64,000 nucleotides of DNA from NCBI GenBank assembly GCA_948567375.1, contig OX419759.1, positions 24,095,493 through 24,159,492 on the forward strand, in the 5' to 3' direction. Position numbers and translations under genes: made by a program. A model generated the notes under the pieces. That model searched no databases. It had not been told where the DNA came from and saw only the letters and a program-made list of their open reading frames with translations. Numbering within the stretch: the first letter of the stretch is position 1; the number at the start of each line of letters is the position of its first letter. Below, in pieces: positions 32,840 to 47,000 of the stretch. The stretch is from Lunularia cruciata (taxonomy: Eukaryota; Streptophyta; Marchantiopsida; Lunulariales; Lunulariaceae).

Positions 32840-34212
32840 CCATAAGAATTGGTTCACCAAAGTGTTGTATTTCAGTTCAATAATATGGAGTTGGAACAAC
32901 CTCTTTACCTCCTCCAAGCACCCTTTCTATTCTTTGAGCACAAGCGATGGCTTCAAAAACTATGCAAGATTTTTGTACCATTACTTCTTGGTGAATTTGC
33001 CCTTTAATCCTTGTTTGAAACCTTCTAGAGCTTTTGATGGACTCATGTCAATTATTGCAACTTGTAGATCAAGGAATGCCTCCATATACTCTTGTACACT
33101 ATTCTTTTGCTTCAATCCCCATAGTTGGGTTTAGGCCATATGCATAGAATCCATGGATTAGAAATTCTTCAATAGCCCTTCTTGCATGGTCGTCCAAGTG
33201 ACTTGTCTTCCTTCTACCAACATTGATCATTCCCAACCATCATACCATGTGAGGGCCTTATTGGTCAAGTACCCACATGCAAACACAATGGTAGAATGAT
33301 AGTGATTTCACTTATGAATAATTGAAAGTATCAATTCATTCTTGAAATTTAGTTCTCTATCACTCCCATGGAATGTTGTCCCTTGTAAGGCTTGATATTG
33401 CATGTCTTCTTCATCTATATAACAATGTGGCTTCATTGTTGGCCAAGTTTGGTGTTCTTGGCATGAGTGACCCTCCAAGTACTTTGGCCGCAAGTACTAG
33501 ATTTTGAGATAATTCCCATTCTCCCATTCTTGAAGGTACATACTTGATTTGCAATATCTCTCAAAACTTGTTCAACATTCCCTGCATTCCTTGCATCAAA
33601 TCCTAAAACTACGGATCCATGATTCCTACACACAACAACAACTCAATTGCTACTTTTTGCTTCAATAAAGGATTAATATGATTACTTGAGAAGGATCACT
33701 AACTATTGGGACTACCATTGGAACTTTAGAGACTATCAGTCATTGATAATATTCCTCACCAAAATTACGGATTATGAAAGCCCTAAACATTACATTTAGT
33801 CTAACCACATATGGATTTCTACTTGAGTGTTGAAAGGGAGAGGATTTGGCACATTTAGATCCATCATAATAGAATGTAGATCATCAAATCCCACTCTCTA
33901 TAGTAGATCAACACAAGCAAAATCATCGAGTTTGGTGAATTCATCACTATATCCATAAACTTTGTTCCAAAATGGAAAATGAGATATACTCTCCCTTTCT
34001 CACACTAAATGTACATAATCTTGATATGTAAAGGATTCAAGAATAGAAATTGAGGTGCAAGATATTGTCCTCCCGGAGCCTCTATTCCTTCCTCTCTCTA
34101 ACACACTCCTAATTTATTGATTGTACTATGGTTTCTCTCCTCAAAATCACTTAGTCTCAATACACCATGTTCCTCAAAGAGGGTGATTTACTCTCTTGGA
34201 TTGAAAATACCT
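32840..34212 (-). pseudogene. C unit 2: 5' part of gag
   Basis: This is the continuation of the gag that stops at 12432. It aligns by eye with 37915-39320 of unit 3 and 6790-8140 of unit 1 (for example TTTTGTACCATTACTTCTTGG and CATGTGAGGG blocks). The coding frame is destroyed by stops and small indels. A primer site (complement of TGGTATTAGAGT) lies at 34213-34224. Confidence 0.65.
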
Positions 34213-34225
34213 ACTCTAATACCAT

Positions 34226-34964
34226 TGTAACCTTCCAAGGATAGGAAACCTTAAGAGAAACATAGGAGAAAACATAAAACTTTGCACTCAATCTTTGATG
34301 CTCCAAAGGAGCATCTTGATTGTATTATATAGCGAGGGGGACTCTCCCCAAAGGAAGCTCCACCATTGGATCAGGTATATGGATTGGTGACATGTCAATG
34401 AGTTCTGCTCTTAGATTAGTTGCATGCATGGATGACATGTTGGTTCTGATCCTATTTGGTTGGTCAAAGCATCTTTGCCTAGAGGGAATCTTTAGGGAAT
34501 ATTCTTGTAGGAATCTTTGAATCACATGGGTGAGGTACCATTAGAAAGCTCTCAATGAGACAAGGCTGGGGGAGGGAAGGCCAACCTTTCATCTGTTGGG
34601 AAAAATAATTTTAGGCCTAATTCATACATTTAGGTCTCCAAAATTGGCTCTAAAGTTTCTAGGTTATTTTTAACTCCTACCTTATTAGTACAAGTCCTCT
34701 TTTGGTGACACCTCTATTTGATCTACATGGCCCATCATACAAAACATCCTTCCAAATATTACCAAGCCATTTTTCACCTCTAGATAATATGTTTAGCTTT
34801 TGGTATTACAAATTCAAGCTATTTTTGACTCTTGCCTTATTGGTAGAATTACTCTTTTGGTGACACCTCTATCTGATCTACCTAGCCCATCAGACACAAC
34901 ATTCTTCCAGATGTTATCAAGCTAATTTTCACCTCTAGATGATATGTCTAGTTCTTGTATTACA
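34226..34964 (-). repeat. LTR-2 of array C
   Basis: This 739-bp LTR runs from TGTAACCTTCC to CTTGTATTACA (+ orientation), with the primer site next to its left end. It lies between units 2 and 3 and serves both. Confidence 0.8.
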
Positions 34965-37900
34965 AGAATGCATTTGACTTCATATTCCTCCATGCCATCA
35001 ATGAGTGTTGGACAAGATCTAACTTCTTGTCCGGAAAGAAAGTGGTGCAATTGAGGTGCATATATATATGCAGTAAGAAAACATGGAACATTGGATGGAT
35101 CTTCATGTATGGTAGTAGCTCAAGGTGATAGGCCACTACACAAATTTGATGGAGGATGAGAAGGTGCCCAATAAAAGTAGGTCTGAGCTTATGAGGGTCA
35201 ACTAACATGAGGTTGGTTATGGACAGCCACACTTGATCCCCAATGCTTAACTCCATGTGCTTATGATATGCATCTACATATTGCTTTTGTCAATTTTGTA
35301 CTATGTGTAACATGTGCTTGGCATTCTCCACACCTTGTTGGATTCTAGAAACAAAAGTGTTGACAATGTCAACTTTTGTAACCATTGAGTGGATTTTTAC
35401 CAAGCTTGAAGGTGTGAAAGAGTGTTCTTCATACATGAGGAAGAATGGCATGACTTGGTAGAGGTATTCATTAAACTATTGTAGGCAAATTCCACTAGTG
35501 GAAGTAAGGTGTCCCACCTTTCTTGCTCCTCTAAGGTGAAGCCCCTGAGCATGTCCTTGATAAAGCAATTGGCCTGCTCTATTTGTCCATTGGTTTGTGG
35601 ATGGTATGCCATGGAGATGGTAAGTTTAGTTTTGAAGACACCAAAGAGTGTTATCCAAAACAAACTAGTGAATTGAGTGCTATGATTGATGATGACCACT
35701 CAAGACAAGCCATGGTAAGCAAAGACTACAATTAGGCACAATTAAGCTAATTGTGGAACAATCATATCTTTGGTCATAGGACACACATGAATCATTTTGT
35801 TGAGTCAATCTACAAAGACCATAAGGAGTCAAAACCTGAGGTGCTCTTGGGCAATTCACAAACCAAATCCATGTTGACCTACTCCCAATGTTGTGTAAGA
35901 GTAGGAGGGGATTGAAGGGATCTGATTCAAAGCTTTATTTATTTTAAAAGCTAATGGTAGAGTTGGCAACTCCAAACATACTCCATCACATCATTGCTCA
36001 TCTTGGGCCAATAGTAATGGTATTTGACTACATCTAAGATCTTTCTACTCCAAGGTGACCTAAAATTGTGGAATCATGATGTTTTGCCAAGATGGTGATT
36101 CTTAGGTTTGGATCATCTGAGATGCATAACTTGCCATCACAAAAGATGAGTCCTTGGGTATTGGTTATGCCCTTGGATGATTGAGCTCTTACAATCTATG
36201 GGTCAATCTTTGTAGTAGCAAGAATCCTTGGCTAGAATTCTAGGTTCATCTTGATCTCTACCACTAGATTGTTTGCCGTAAGCATTTGGATGAATGGATA
36301 TGCAAGTTGCTTCTTGCCTTCTACATATGTGATCATCATGTTGAACCATTGCTTCTACTCTGCCCAATAAATTTTTCAATGGGATAGATCATTTTGTTCT
36401 CAAGATAGACTAGAGGTTTGTAGTCTTTCTCCACTACAAATGCCCTCTCGCCAAGATAGTGCTTCCAATGTTTGGTTGCAAGGACATAGTCAAATTTTCT
36501 TGTTTGGTGGTGTGATAGTTTTACTTTGCCAATAACAGCTTTCAAGAGAAATATTGGTGCCATCTATCTTTCCATTCTTGTTGTAAGACTACTACTATTG
36601 CAACACTTGATGCATTTGTAGCCAACTTGATTGGACATATTGGGTCATACCATTTCAAGAGTTATGCATGTAGTTTGCATCTATCAATTCTTAAAAGACC
36701 AACTCTTGTGCAATTCCACACATCCACTTCTTTCCCTTGCCAAGTAGTTTTGTTAGAGGTTATGCGACATTGAAGAAGTCCTTGAGAAATTGATGATATA
36801 ACCCCATCAATCCCAAGAAAACCTTGAGTTGAGTTTGAACTTCTATAGCACCCTATTTTTGAATGACCTCTATTTTATTTATTAGCACTTGGATACCTTT
36901 TGCACTTACTCTATACCCCAAGTAACATTCTTTAGACTTTCCAAACTTGCACTTTGAGACTTTGGCATACAATTAGTATTGTCATAGAATCTTGAGGATT
37001 TGCCGTAGATATTACTTGTGCTCCTTCATTGTCTTGTTGTAAACTAAGATGTCATCAATGGAATTGACAATAGACCTATCCAAGTATAGAAAAAATATGT
37101 CATTTATCAAACTCATGAAAGTGTCTCATGTGTTGGTGAGGCCAAATGGTATCACTAGGTACTCAAAGTGACCATCCCTTGTTAAAAAGGCAATTTTGTG
37201 TGCGTCTTCCTCCATGATCTGAATTTGGTTATAGAGACAATTCTTGCCTTTGTGATCTTTCTCTATCTCTGATGAACTTCCATTGGCTAACTCTTACTAT
37301 TTTCTTTCTCTCAAACTTGATCTATGGAGCAATTATAACCAAATTTGGATCATGGAGGAAGACGCACACAAAATTGCCTTTTGAACAAGAGATGGTCACT
37401 TTGAGTACCTAGTGATACCTTTTGGCCTCACCAACACATGAGACACTTTCATGAGTTTGATAAATGATATATTTTTTCTATACTTGGATAGGTCTATTGT
37501 CATTTTCATTGATGACTTCTTCTCTAGTTCTATCTCTAACCTTATTATAATAGAGCAAGGCAAGAAGTTCTTGATTGCTCCCAAATCTATCAATTCTCTC
37601 AATTGATTTTCTTCTAGGACTCCATTAACAATAATCAATTATACATTTGTCTTCCTCAACCCTTGTGCATTTGTCCTTTTCAATTTGCCTCTCCAAGTTG
37701 CTCAAAGGTTGCCTATATAGGAGCCTCGGGCCTCTAGGAAGGCGAGCATGACAATTGATAGCTATGTGCCACCCAGCTCAGCTGCAATTATAACAATGTT
37801 GTTGTTTTTCTTGAGCCTCTTCCTCTCATAGGATTCCATCTCTCCTTTCTTTGACCCATCCTTGTTCTTCTTGGAGCGGTCGTGCTCCTTGGTCTTGGAA

Positions 37901-39323
37901 ATGGATGTTGCTAAATTCCATAAGACTATTTCACCAAAGTGTGGTGCTTCAGCCCAACAGTATTAAATTGGGACTACCTCTTCACCTCCTCCAAGAACTC
38001 TTTCTATTCTCTTAGTACATGCAATGGCTTCAAAAATAGTGCAAGGATTTTGTACCATTACCTCTTAGTAAATTTTCTCTTTAAGCCCTATTTGAAATTC
38101 TAAAGAGTTTCTATCAGACTCAAATTGGTTATTGCAACCTACAGATCAAGAAATGCCTCCATGTATTGTTGTATGTTGATCTTCTTCAACCCCCCATAAT
38201 CGGGTTTGAGCCATTTGCACAATATCCACAAATTGAAAATTCTTCAACATCCCTTCTTACATTGCCACCTAAGAGATCTCTCTTCCTTCTACCAACACTG
38301 ATTATTCCCAAGCATTGTACCATGTGAGTGCTTTATCAATCAAGTACCCGATGCAAACATGCTTGTAGAATGATTGGTGATCTCAATTATGAATAATCAA
38401 AGTTATTGATTCATTCTTGAAATCTAATCTTCCACTACTCCCATGGAATGCTATCTCTTATAAGGCACAATGTTGCACATCTTCTTCATCCATAGTAACA
38501 ATATGGCTTCATTGTTCACTAGGGTCGGTGTCATCAACATGAGTAACTCTCCAAGTACTTTGGTTGTTACTATTGGATTTTGAGATGATTTCCTTTCTTG
38601 CATTACATGATTGTTCTTGAAGTATGTACTTGACTTTGCAACACCTCCATTGTCATCTTGGTTTCCCAGAACTCATTCAAGATCCTTTGCATTCCTTGCA
38701 TCAAATCCTACAATTGCAACTCTATGATTTGTACACATGACAAATGCTCAATTGCTACTTCCTATTTCAATAGAGGGTTAATATGATTACTCAAGAGGAG
38801 GCATGGACAATTGGGACTATCATTGGAACCTCAAAGGTTATCACTTGTTTATAATATTCCTCACCAAAATTGCAAACTATGACGTCACTAAACATCACTT
38901 TTGGTCTAACTACATAATGGATTTTTACTTGTGTGTTGAAAGGGAGAGGATTTGGTATATTTAGATCCATTGCATCATAGTAAAATTTAGATTGTCAAAT
39001 TTTACTCTCTATCATATGTCACCACACATAGAATCATTGAGTTTGGCAAATTCATTACTATGTCCATGAACTCTACTCTAAAATAGTAAATAAGATATAA
39101 TCTGACTTGCTTACATTGGACGTATATAATCTTGACGTGGAATGGATTCAAGAATGGAAAGTGAGATACAAGAAATTGTCTTGTAGGAACCACCATCCCA
39201 TCCTTTCTCTAAAACACCCCCAATCTATTGATTGCACTATATTGCCTCTCTTCAAAATTACTCAATCTCAATAGTCCATTTTCCTCCAAGGAAGATGATC
39301 CACTGTCTTGGATTAAAACACTT
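34965..39323 (-). pseudogene. C unit 3: gag-pol remnant
   Basis: Read on the - strand: gag remnant (39200-37900), knuckle region near 37770, and protease (LRELIDLGAIKNFLPCS, 37560-37640). RT follows at about 37250-36600 with an inverted duplication. RNase H is at 36336-36563 (HYLGERAFVVEKDYKPLVYL). The integrase core is at 35397-35699 (MAYHPQTNGQIEQANCF). The post-integrase segment is at 34960-35256 (SIGDQVWLSITNL, MKIHPMFHVFLLHIY). The last block is the usual chromovirus-like tail, but I see no chromodomain. Many stops and shifts are present. Confidence 0.75.
37051..37516. repeat. Inverted duplication within C unit 3 RT
   Basis: Two arms of about 183 bp (37051-37233 and 37334-37516) are near-perfect reverse complements, separated by 100 bp. 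Both encode the same RT stretch, so one arm reads on the + strand, opposite to the rest of the unit. Confidence 0.85.
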
Positions 39324-39336
39324 GCTCTAATACCAT

Positions 39337-39819
39337 TGTAATGTTCCAATGACAAGAGAAACACAAGACTTCATCCTTCAATACTCCAATGCCCCAAAGG
39401 AGCACCTTGTCGTTATTATACAACAAAGAGTGTCCATTCAAAGGGAGCTACACTCTTGGATCACATACATAGATTGTGACATGTCAGCAAGCTACACCCT
39501 TAGATTAGTTTTATGGATTGGTGACATGTTGATCCTTGTCCTATTTGGTTGGTCAAATTTGACTAAAGGGAATATTTGGGGAATCTTTTGGTAGGAAGCT
39601 CAAAATCACATGTATGAGGTACCATTGGAGAGCTCTCAATGAGACAAATAGTGGAATGCATTGCCTTTACACTCAAAGAGAAGGAATATTCCAATTCTCA
39701 AGGCCTAATCCATTTGTTTAGGCCTCCAAAATTGGCTTTGAAGTTCTTAGTTTGTTTTTTGCCTCTATCCTATTAGTGGAAGTACTCTTTTGGTGACACA
39801 CCTATATGATCCACTTAGA

Positions 39820-39896
<77 letters not shown>

Positions 39897-39963
39897 CATC
39901 CCTCAATATACTACCAAGCCAATTTCCACCTCTAGATTCATATATCTAGCTAATAGTATTACA
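39337..39963 (-). repeat. LTR-3 of array C, with primer-binding site
   Basis: It runs from TGTAATGTTCC to AGTATTACA, with the primer site complement at 39324-39335. It carries an (AT)n tract at 39825-39895. It is the outer 5' LTR of the array. Confidence 0.75.
39825..39895. repeat. (AT)n microsatellite
   Basis: About 35 uninterrupted AT dinucleotides lie inside LTR-3, where the other C LTRs have a short CATCATGTGTA-like sequence. Confidence 0.95.
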
Positions 39964-42900
39964 CAACTATAACTTTTTTTGAGGTTTGGGAGGTTTACAC
40001 AAAGTAGAGACACACATGGAACATTCTAACAAAGAAGAAGCACAACGAACCAACTTGATTGACACTAAGTAAATCAACCAGCTTGCTTGACGTTGTATAG
40101 GAGTGTGAGTGAGACTATTCATGTTGTGATCACCCTTTTGACCAGTGAATGAGTAGGAGTGACACTAATTAAATTAAGAATTATACATAAATATAGCCTC
40201 AACTTTTCCAGCCGGGTGGCCATGAAAATGGCAAGAGAAGTGGTTTGTTGGTTAGCAACTGCAATCTATAGGATAGGATAGGAACAACGATCAGAATACT
40301 ATGTTTGTTGGGATATGCTAACAAAAAAATTAGGGCAATGGCTGGCGATCCCTCACATTTGGACCCAATGTACCCCTAACTCTTGATGATTTAGCCAATG
40401 AGAAGGCGCATGTCAACTGGCACAAGAGCCCATGCCTTTTGTTAACATTTCCCTATTATTATTGCCACTCTTTGTAACTCTCTTTACAGACCAGTCTACA
40501 AGTTGATGCAATTATTGTGATAGATCTATAGAGCTTGATCTATTTTGGAGCATCTCATGGACAAAATAAGCATAAATAAGAATGGAAAATCAGTTGGTGA
40601 AATAAAGAAGTTCTATTGAAGCTAAATCTCATAAAAATCAAGGATCAAATAATTAAACGAGTCATCAAACAGATCATAAAAATTGCACATGATCTTCTTT
40701 ATACCCCTTTGAATCTAAAGGGAAAAAAATCCTTTTGAGAATCATTGCTTTCTAGCAAAAGGTAATCTAGTGTTGCCTCTAATGGTAAATTCTAGTCTCC
40801 TCTTTTAATTAACGTGTATTTTCTATGGAGATCAGGCCAACTATTTCAAAAAGGATCTTTCAACACATCATGACATCTTATCTGTTCTTTATACCCTATA
40901 AGATAAGCAAACTTCTTATATTCAATAAAGTGTTTCTTATTAGGATCAATGTGGATATTACTAAAAACTGCATATCATTAAAGAATATTGGATTTATAAA
41001 ATAAAATTTAAATTTGAAATTCCTTTATTACTATGTTAAATATTAAATATTAAAGGTAATTTTTTGAACCTCTTATAAAGTAATTGAAAATGAATTCCAA
41101 AATAACCAATACTATATTTAAGCTCTTTCGGCTTCCTCATCACACCAATTTGATCGTCACTTTCTTGTTGTTTTGATCTTCGTTGTTCTTACCAATTTTT
41201 GCTTTGGGGTAAGAAATTTCTTCCTCTTAGCTTAGCCATAGCTTTGAGGAGAGTTCGGTAGAGGAAACACTAACACTCTGGTATTTTAAAATAAAAATCT
41301 TTCAAGACCAAAAGTGAAAATGTAAAATATTCGGCAAATAAAAATGCTTCCCAAAACCAAGCACACTCTATTCACAAGTTGGATAATAATTAGTAGACAA
41401 GAAGAATCAATCTCATAAAAGTTGTGAGAGTAGCCCTCGAGCGAGTGTAGGAAATCCCTTCTATACTTATGGAAAGGTAAATTTTACTTGAATATGAACA
41501 TTGGGGTTTAGTTTCATTTTATTTATTTTGTCTCACCCTTGTATGGGTCTTCTCGTCTTTCATGTTTTCTCTGCGATCTCTTTTCTTTCTTAATTATAAA
41601 CAAGAGTTGTTCAACATTTCCAACAAACTAAATAAATAAATAAATATTATATTTTATCACATTACAACGTAGGTATTGTATAGTTGGAACATTAATTTTG
41701 CATAATCATTTTGTACCCCGGTAATTAATCTTATACCCATACAGTTATAAGCGTTACGGATGGAGTAATTGCAGTACTCTGGTGGGAAATGATACTCATG
41801 ATGTTTATATTCATAATATTTTTCAACGAGGTATTCATTGATTATGTACCGCATTTTTAGTTCATTCGAACATCGGCCAAGAGTTTATAATGGGTTAAAT
41901 TATCCCAAACGTCCTGGACTTACCTTCTACTAGGAAACCGCATCTACAACGAATATAATTTTCACGCGTACGGCCATGTCTACTCATTTAAAAATGCGAG
42001 TTAAATCGAGTGAAATGTATTCTGATTGTTAATATTCAGGTTAGTTCATATTGTCGGGTTCATTCATCTTGTAAAATGAAAGTACTATGTCACGCATTCA
42101 GCTGTAAAGGTACATACATATTTCTCATAAGAAAGTTATGAAGGTTCGTGGCAAAGCATGTAAAGTTCTTTAGAATGAAAGAAATAATAATTTGCGATAC
42201 TCAGTTCCAATCATTATCTAAGGGAATATGTTAGATCTTAGGTGCCGGAGGGTTTCTCAAATCGATGCCTAGCGCCATTTAACCTTTTTTGTCTTGGTGG
42301 GTCTTCTCAACCTTCATGTATCCTATGTGGTCGCCTTTTATTTCATTCGGGTCATTTACGAATTCAAATACCAGATGCAAGTGTTTTCATAATTTATATG
42401 TAATTAGAATTCATATTAGAACCATTTACTCATACTGTTCAAAAGAGTTATTCATGACCCCCTTCATTCATGATTGAAGAATAACTATATACTTTCACAT
42501 CCATGAGAATTACTAATGAATTAATATTTTTTACAAAAATTAGGAAAATCTGATAATAAGTACACGGACTTTGACTTAGTAAGGACGAGTACAACTTTCC
42601 TGAACATTAAAAAAGAATGACAAAGGAAAATATTGAGTTGATCTGCTGGATCTAATCTTTCATTAAATGACGTTAAATCTATTCCACCCACGAGAAGGAA
42701 GCCTGGGTTTATTTGTGGGATTGGAGGCTAACATGGCACGTAAAAATTTGGATGTACAAAATAACTTTGAAATGCAGTAAAGTGAGGACACTACTAGCTT
42801 GGCACCCGAGAAGTAATCTAAAAAAAGGCCAAATTCTGAGGAAGTCAGTGAAAAACTATTTGACTAGAGCCACAGGAGTAGAAATGATGGCTAACTTAAT

Positions 42901-44030
42901 GAGTTCAGAGAAGAGAGTTAACGTGCCGCTACAAACTACGTGCAAGCTCTACTTGATTCAAGTATAATTCGCGTTTGCCCGAGACTCTCATGCTAGTGTA
43001 CATGCTGAGGGTAAAATTCCGTTTTGTACAATATGAATCTAAGTTAATGCACAATAAGTACCCTGAGAGACACGGACTTTCTCTGCAACATCTACATGAA
43101 CCCCGGCTTTAAAGACAAGGATCCTTGATAGATCTCCGTTTTACTAATGAAAATAAGCCCGAAATATGCCTAGTTTGTCAGGATAATATGGACGTAGTTG
43201 AATCACTTTCGTTGATACAAGATGGTTCTCAGTCCACGTTTGTGATGGCGCATCTCAACGGTAACGTACGCGTAATGTCTTTCACAGTTTCAAGGATTCA
43301 CCAATTGTAACCATTTAATTGAAGTGAGATCCTGTTTAGTGTAGGTAACCTGAGTGACGTACTTGCTATGTCCAGCTGAGAGATTTCTCACTCGGTGCAG
43401 ACTAGGCCATAGTCACAACAACCAAGCACACTTCGCTACAATCGGGCAATAGGTCGAAGAAAGATTATTTTTCAAAGAATCCTGTCAGCTTGCGAACAAG
43501 GCCAACAGCATGACAACGCTATTGTCGGCAAATACTCACCCACAGAAAGGTAAAAGCCGCTCCGTGTTTCTGTACATGTCTATCCCGATATTGGTGCCAG
43601 TTAGGCACAATCCACACGTCTACTGTGTGTGCAGATCTGTTGTTAGGAAATAATGATCTGTTCCCGATTTGACTAGATTCCAGTCGTATCTCTATACAGA
43701 AAACTCACTGACTTTGAAGATGACGTCCATATCCGACTTTGAGATGAGAAGTAAAGAGTGGCCATATCCGTTTCTTTCTCTCGTCGACGTTGTAGTAATG
43801 ATTGATTTTGCTATTTACATTGAAAGATCTGTTGCTGCTTTTAACACTCATAACCATGGTGTGCGGCACATAAGGTTTTGAGTTCTGCGGGCCAGGCAAC
43901 GAGATGAGATGAGAGCAAACGACAGAAGACCTACCAATATGTGTCAAAACAGAACCCAACTGTCCCCGGCCCTAGGATGCCAGAGAATTGTACATTACCG
44001 GGGCGGAATCATCCAAAGTACCGCCTTAAG
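39964..44030. other. Intergenic interval
   Basis: The interval is AT-rich and I find no gene. Open stretches here are short, lack family motifs and have no matching splice partners that I could find. Confidence 0.5.
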
Positions 44031-47000
44031 TTAAAACCGTATCAAGTCTGGCGAAGCGGACTTTGGTTCCTGTGACGATCTCGACTCAGTTGAACCCCTG
44101 CTATTACTGTTGGTGCTTCTTCTTGCTGTCGGTGAGGACACCTCAGAAGATAATCGTCCACCTGATGAGGCAGATCCTCCACCAGAGCGTTGTGTAGGTG
44201 ATCGGCCCATTGCTTGCGGTGACCTAGGACTTGTTTTAGAGCTAATAGCTATACGCTGTAGATGAAGAGCCTGTGCGTCCTCATGCATTTGGCCTAGCTG
44301 TAACGTTAGCAACGTAACAAAGCGTAAGAACGTGTAAATTCTGTCCAGAAATATTGAGGTGAACAGTGAAGCCTGCTATTAGGCAAAACTAGCTCTGAAA
44401 CCTCAGCCTAAGAGAAATAGCTCACAATAATAGATAATGCAGACCAGTTTTCCGCCGACGACTTCCCTTTGTTAAAAACTTTTAAGTGGGAAGTATGAAA
44501 ACATACCCTCAACTTGTTTTGCTGGTTCTTATCGTTCAGAGACTGGATTGCAGGACATAAGCTGCACAATCATGATCATCAAAGCGTTCAGAGCTATCAA
44601 AGCTATCTCAACAGAGTCTATCCTGCCAGCTACTTATGCTAAACAAACCCCAAAAACCAAGTAATCCACAATTATTCTCAGGATTAACCATCAACCTTCA
44701 GTCTTTAGCACTTGTAACAATTGAGGTTATTCCTAGTTTTATCCCTACCTATTTGATGTATCCCTAACTACCGTCTATGGATAGTAGTTTCAGCACATAC
44801 TTTCCACTCGTGCATAAAGTGGTACCCATAGATTCCTTACCAATACTCCATAAGCTTGGAAAGGGTAGCTTGATACTGAGCCTCATGATGAAAGACTGCT
44901 AATGGATGTATTTGGCCATTTCTGTCAACCACAATTGGCAAGTCCAATAGAGTTTTGTGTCAACTCTATATTCAGTACAGATATGACACATTTCTATTTC
45001 GAACCTATGATACTGAAAGTCGAAATGTATACTTCCTTAGCTATGGCAGACTTTAGGGAAGTGCGTCCTTTTACAACTCATTATGGAGTTGAAGTGAAAA
45101 CTTCATACCTTGGCACATTACACAGAAGCAACATATAAATTTCACTGATGTACTTAGAGAGGCTTCTGGAAATGGTTTCTGCCGTATCCTACACCCAAAT
45201 GTCTTAACTCGGAAGGTCTAAGAATTGAGCTTAGGATTAGAGAAAGCCAAAGCTATTCGTTTCTACGGCTTGTGAAGTTGAAAGGAGCTTACACTGTGCT
45301 TTGCGCTATTGCCTGCCTGAAGGCAGCTTGCTCTTCCTGAAATAATGTTCTTTGCAACTCAACAAGAGACGCCAGAGGGAAGGCCAGTTTCACCAACGTG
45401 TTACCAGGAACTATTTCCAGTGGTATTTCTTTCCGTACAAATTCTGCACCACTGCGGATGTGAGGAAGATACCTTCGTCAGTAGAAATAGACTACCGCCC
45501 TTTCACAGAGTATATGACGGCTACGTTTACCCGAAAGAAGTAGAGCATATAACTGAACAGTAACGTTCAGTTGACTGAGAAAAACCTGATCTAAAAATAA
45601 ACTACAAAAAGTGTAGAAAACTTCCTACAGGTAGGCATTCACGATAACGAATAGGAATGATAACAGAAAGAAACATGACATGCTAGTTGGAAATATCAAC
45701 CTAGCCTCCAGAGTTGATAGGTGCATCGCCTCCTGCATGTTCAAAGATTCATCTTCAGCAGTCGAAGCGCCAGCTGAGCTCCTTGCCTCACTATCTGCAA
45801 TTGCGAAAAGATTCTCGAGAGCCGCACTTTGTTGCTTGTTGCCGGACGAACCTGCACTAACCTGCTTTAAGGACAGTTCTTCAATGAGGCATACCCGAAC
45901 CAGAATATTTTCTCTTGCATGTTACATCTTTTCTCTCCGAGTAGTGTATCATAGACTGGAAAATGAATCTCCTACCTTCCCTGAGCCCGTGGTGTTAAGG
46001 AGCTCTTCATTGCTCGTTGGTATGGGGGCCACTGGAGCAGACCTGGAAGATTCCCCTGATGAATCAAAAGCCCCACCACCTTGAGCCCTGAGATTCCCCC
46101 GTTGCCCATCTTGTGACTGGAAGGCTATTACTTGTATTCTTCCAACCTGTTGAGACAAAAGAATGTATAAGCTTTCAAAATTACAAAGCAGGGCTTTCTT
46201 TTGACACGAACACCAGGTAGAAGCTTTTAGTTAATACATAGACTTGGAAGGTTCATTGACAGGACCTAAGCGGCCACCAAACTACTTGAACTGAAAGAAA
46301 CTGTCGAGCCAGCCAATAGTAGGAATACCTGACCTTGTTGGCATCTTCACTGAAACAGGAAAGAATTACACCGACGAATCCGGGGTCCAAAAGTTGGTAC
46401 ATCTTTTGTGTCCGACAATCTTCACATTGCAGAGATGGATGCCCACAACCTTATTCAAAACTGGACGAAGCAGTTGAAACTCCTGACATGCTATGTGTGG
46501 ACAGCATACAAGTTATGACTCTACAGTTTCCGAAACTTCAGTAGATACTTTGGTCTCCTTATCATACAACGGGGTGTGCTTGAGGGAAACATGACGTGGA
46601 AACGAACTTCGGCGGGATCCTTTCAGATGTGTAATCTAGAACAAAGTACAAGCAGTCTTACCAACGTGAGAGGGCTGAACTGTAATGTGAGGGTGCGAAT
46701 GATACCAACCAATCACTCTGGTTGTTCGTCCAATTTCAATCGACATTTTGTGCAGTGTGGTTAAGGACACAATGCTAGATGCATGGAAATAAGACAATGA
46801 AGCTCAACGAACATCTCTTGAAGTAACTTCCTACAATGTTAAATGAGGATATTTCAGCTTGGGCAGTCGCAGCTGCAAGCTGTTCAGGATTGGTTTCGAC
46901 ACGATCTTTGCGACGGTCTGACCGTGTTTGAGGGGCAGCCCACCATATCAGGGCTACGGCGGATCCATCGTCGAAATACTGCACATAAAACGGTCACATA

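Larger units (their letters stand above)
6292..39963 (-). mobile_element. Element C: decayed head-to-tail Ty3/gypsy array with shared LTRs, interrupted by element A
   Basis: Four related LTRs (6292, 8157, 34226, 39337) share near-identical landmarks: a GGAGCA(C/T)CTT block, a TTATATA block, and TTGGTTGGTCAAA followed by GTACCATT. Three are immediately followed, reading the - strand, by a primer-binding site for initiator tRNA-Met (TGGTATCAGAGC or a one-base variant). Between them lie three internal regions in the same orientation: a gag-only unit 1, a gag-pol unit 2 split by element A, and a gag-pol unit 3. Consecutive units share a single LTR, the arrangement produced by unequal LTR recombination. 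All coding regions are full of stops and shifts. Confidence 0.75.

Noticed and set aside
39790-39972. Open frame of alternating Ile-Tyr residues
   Set aside because: It is a translation of the (AT)n microsatellite.
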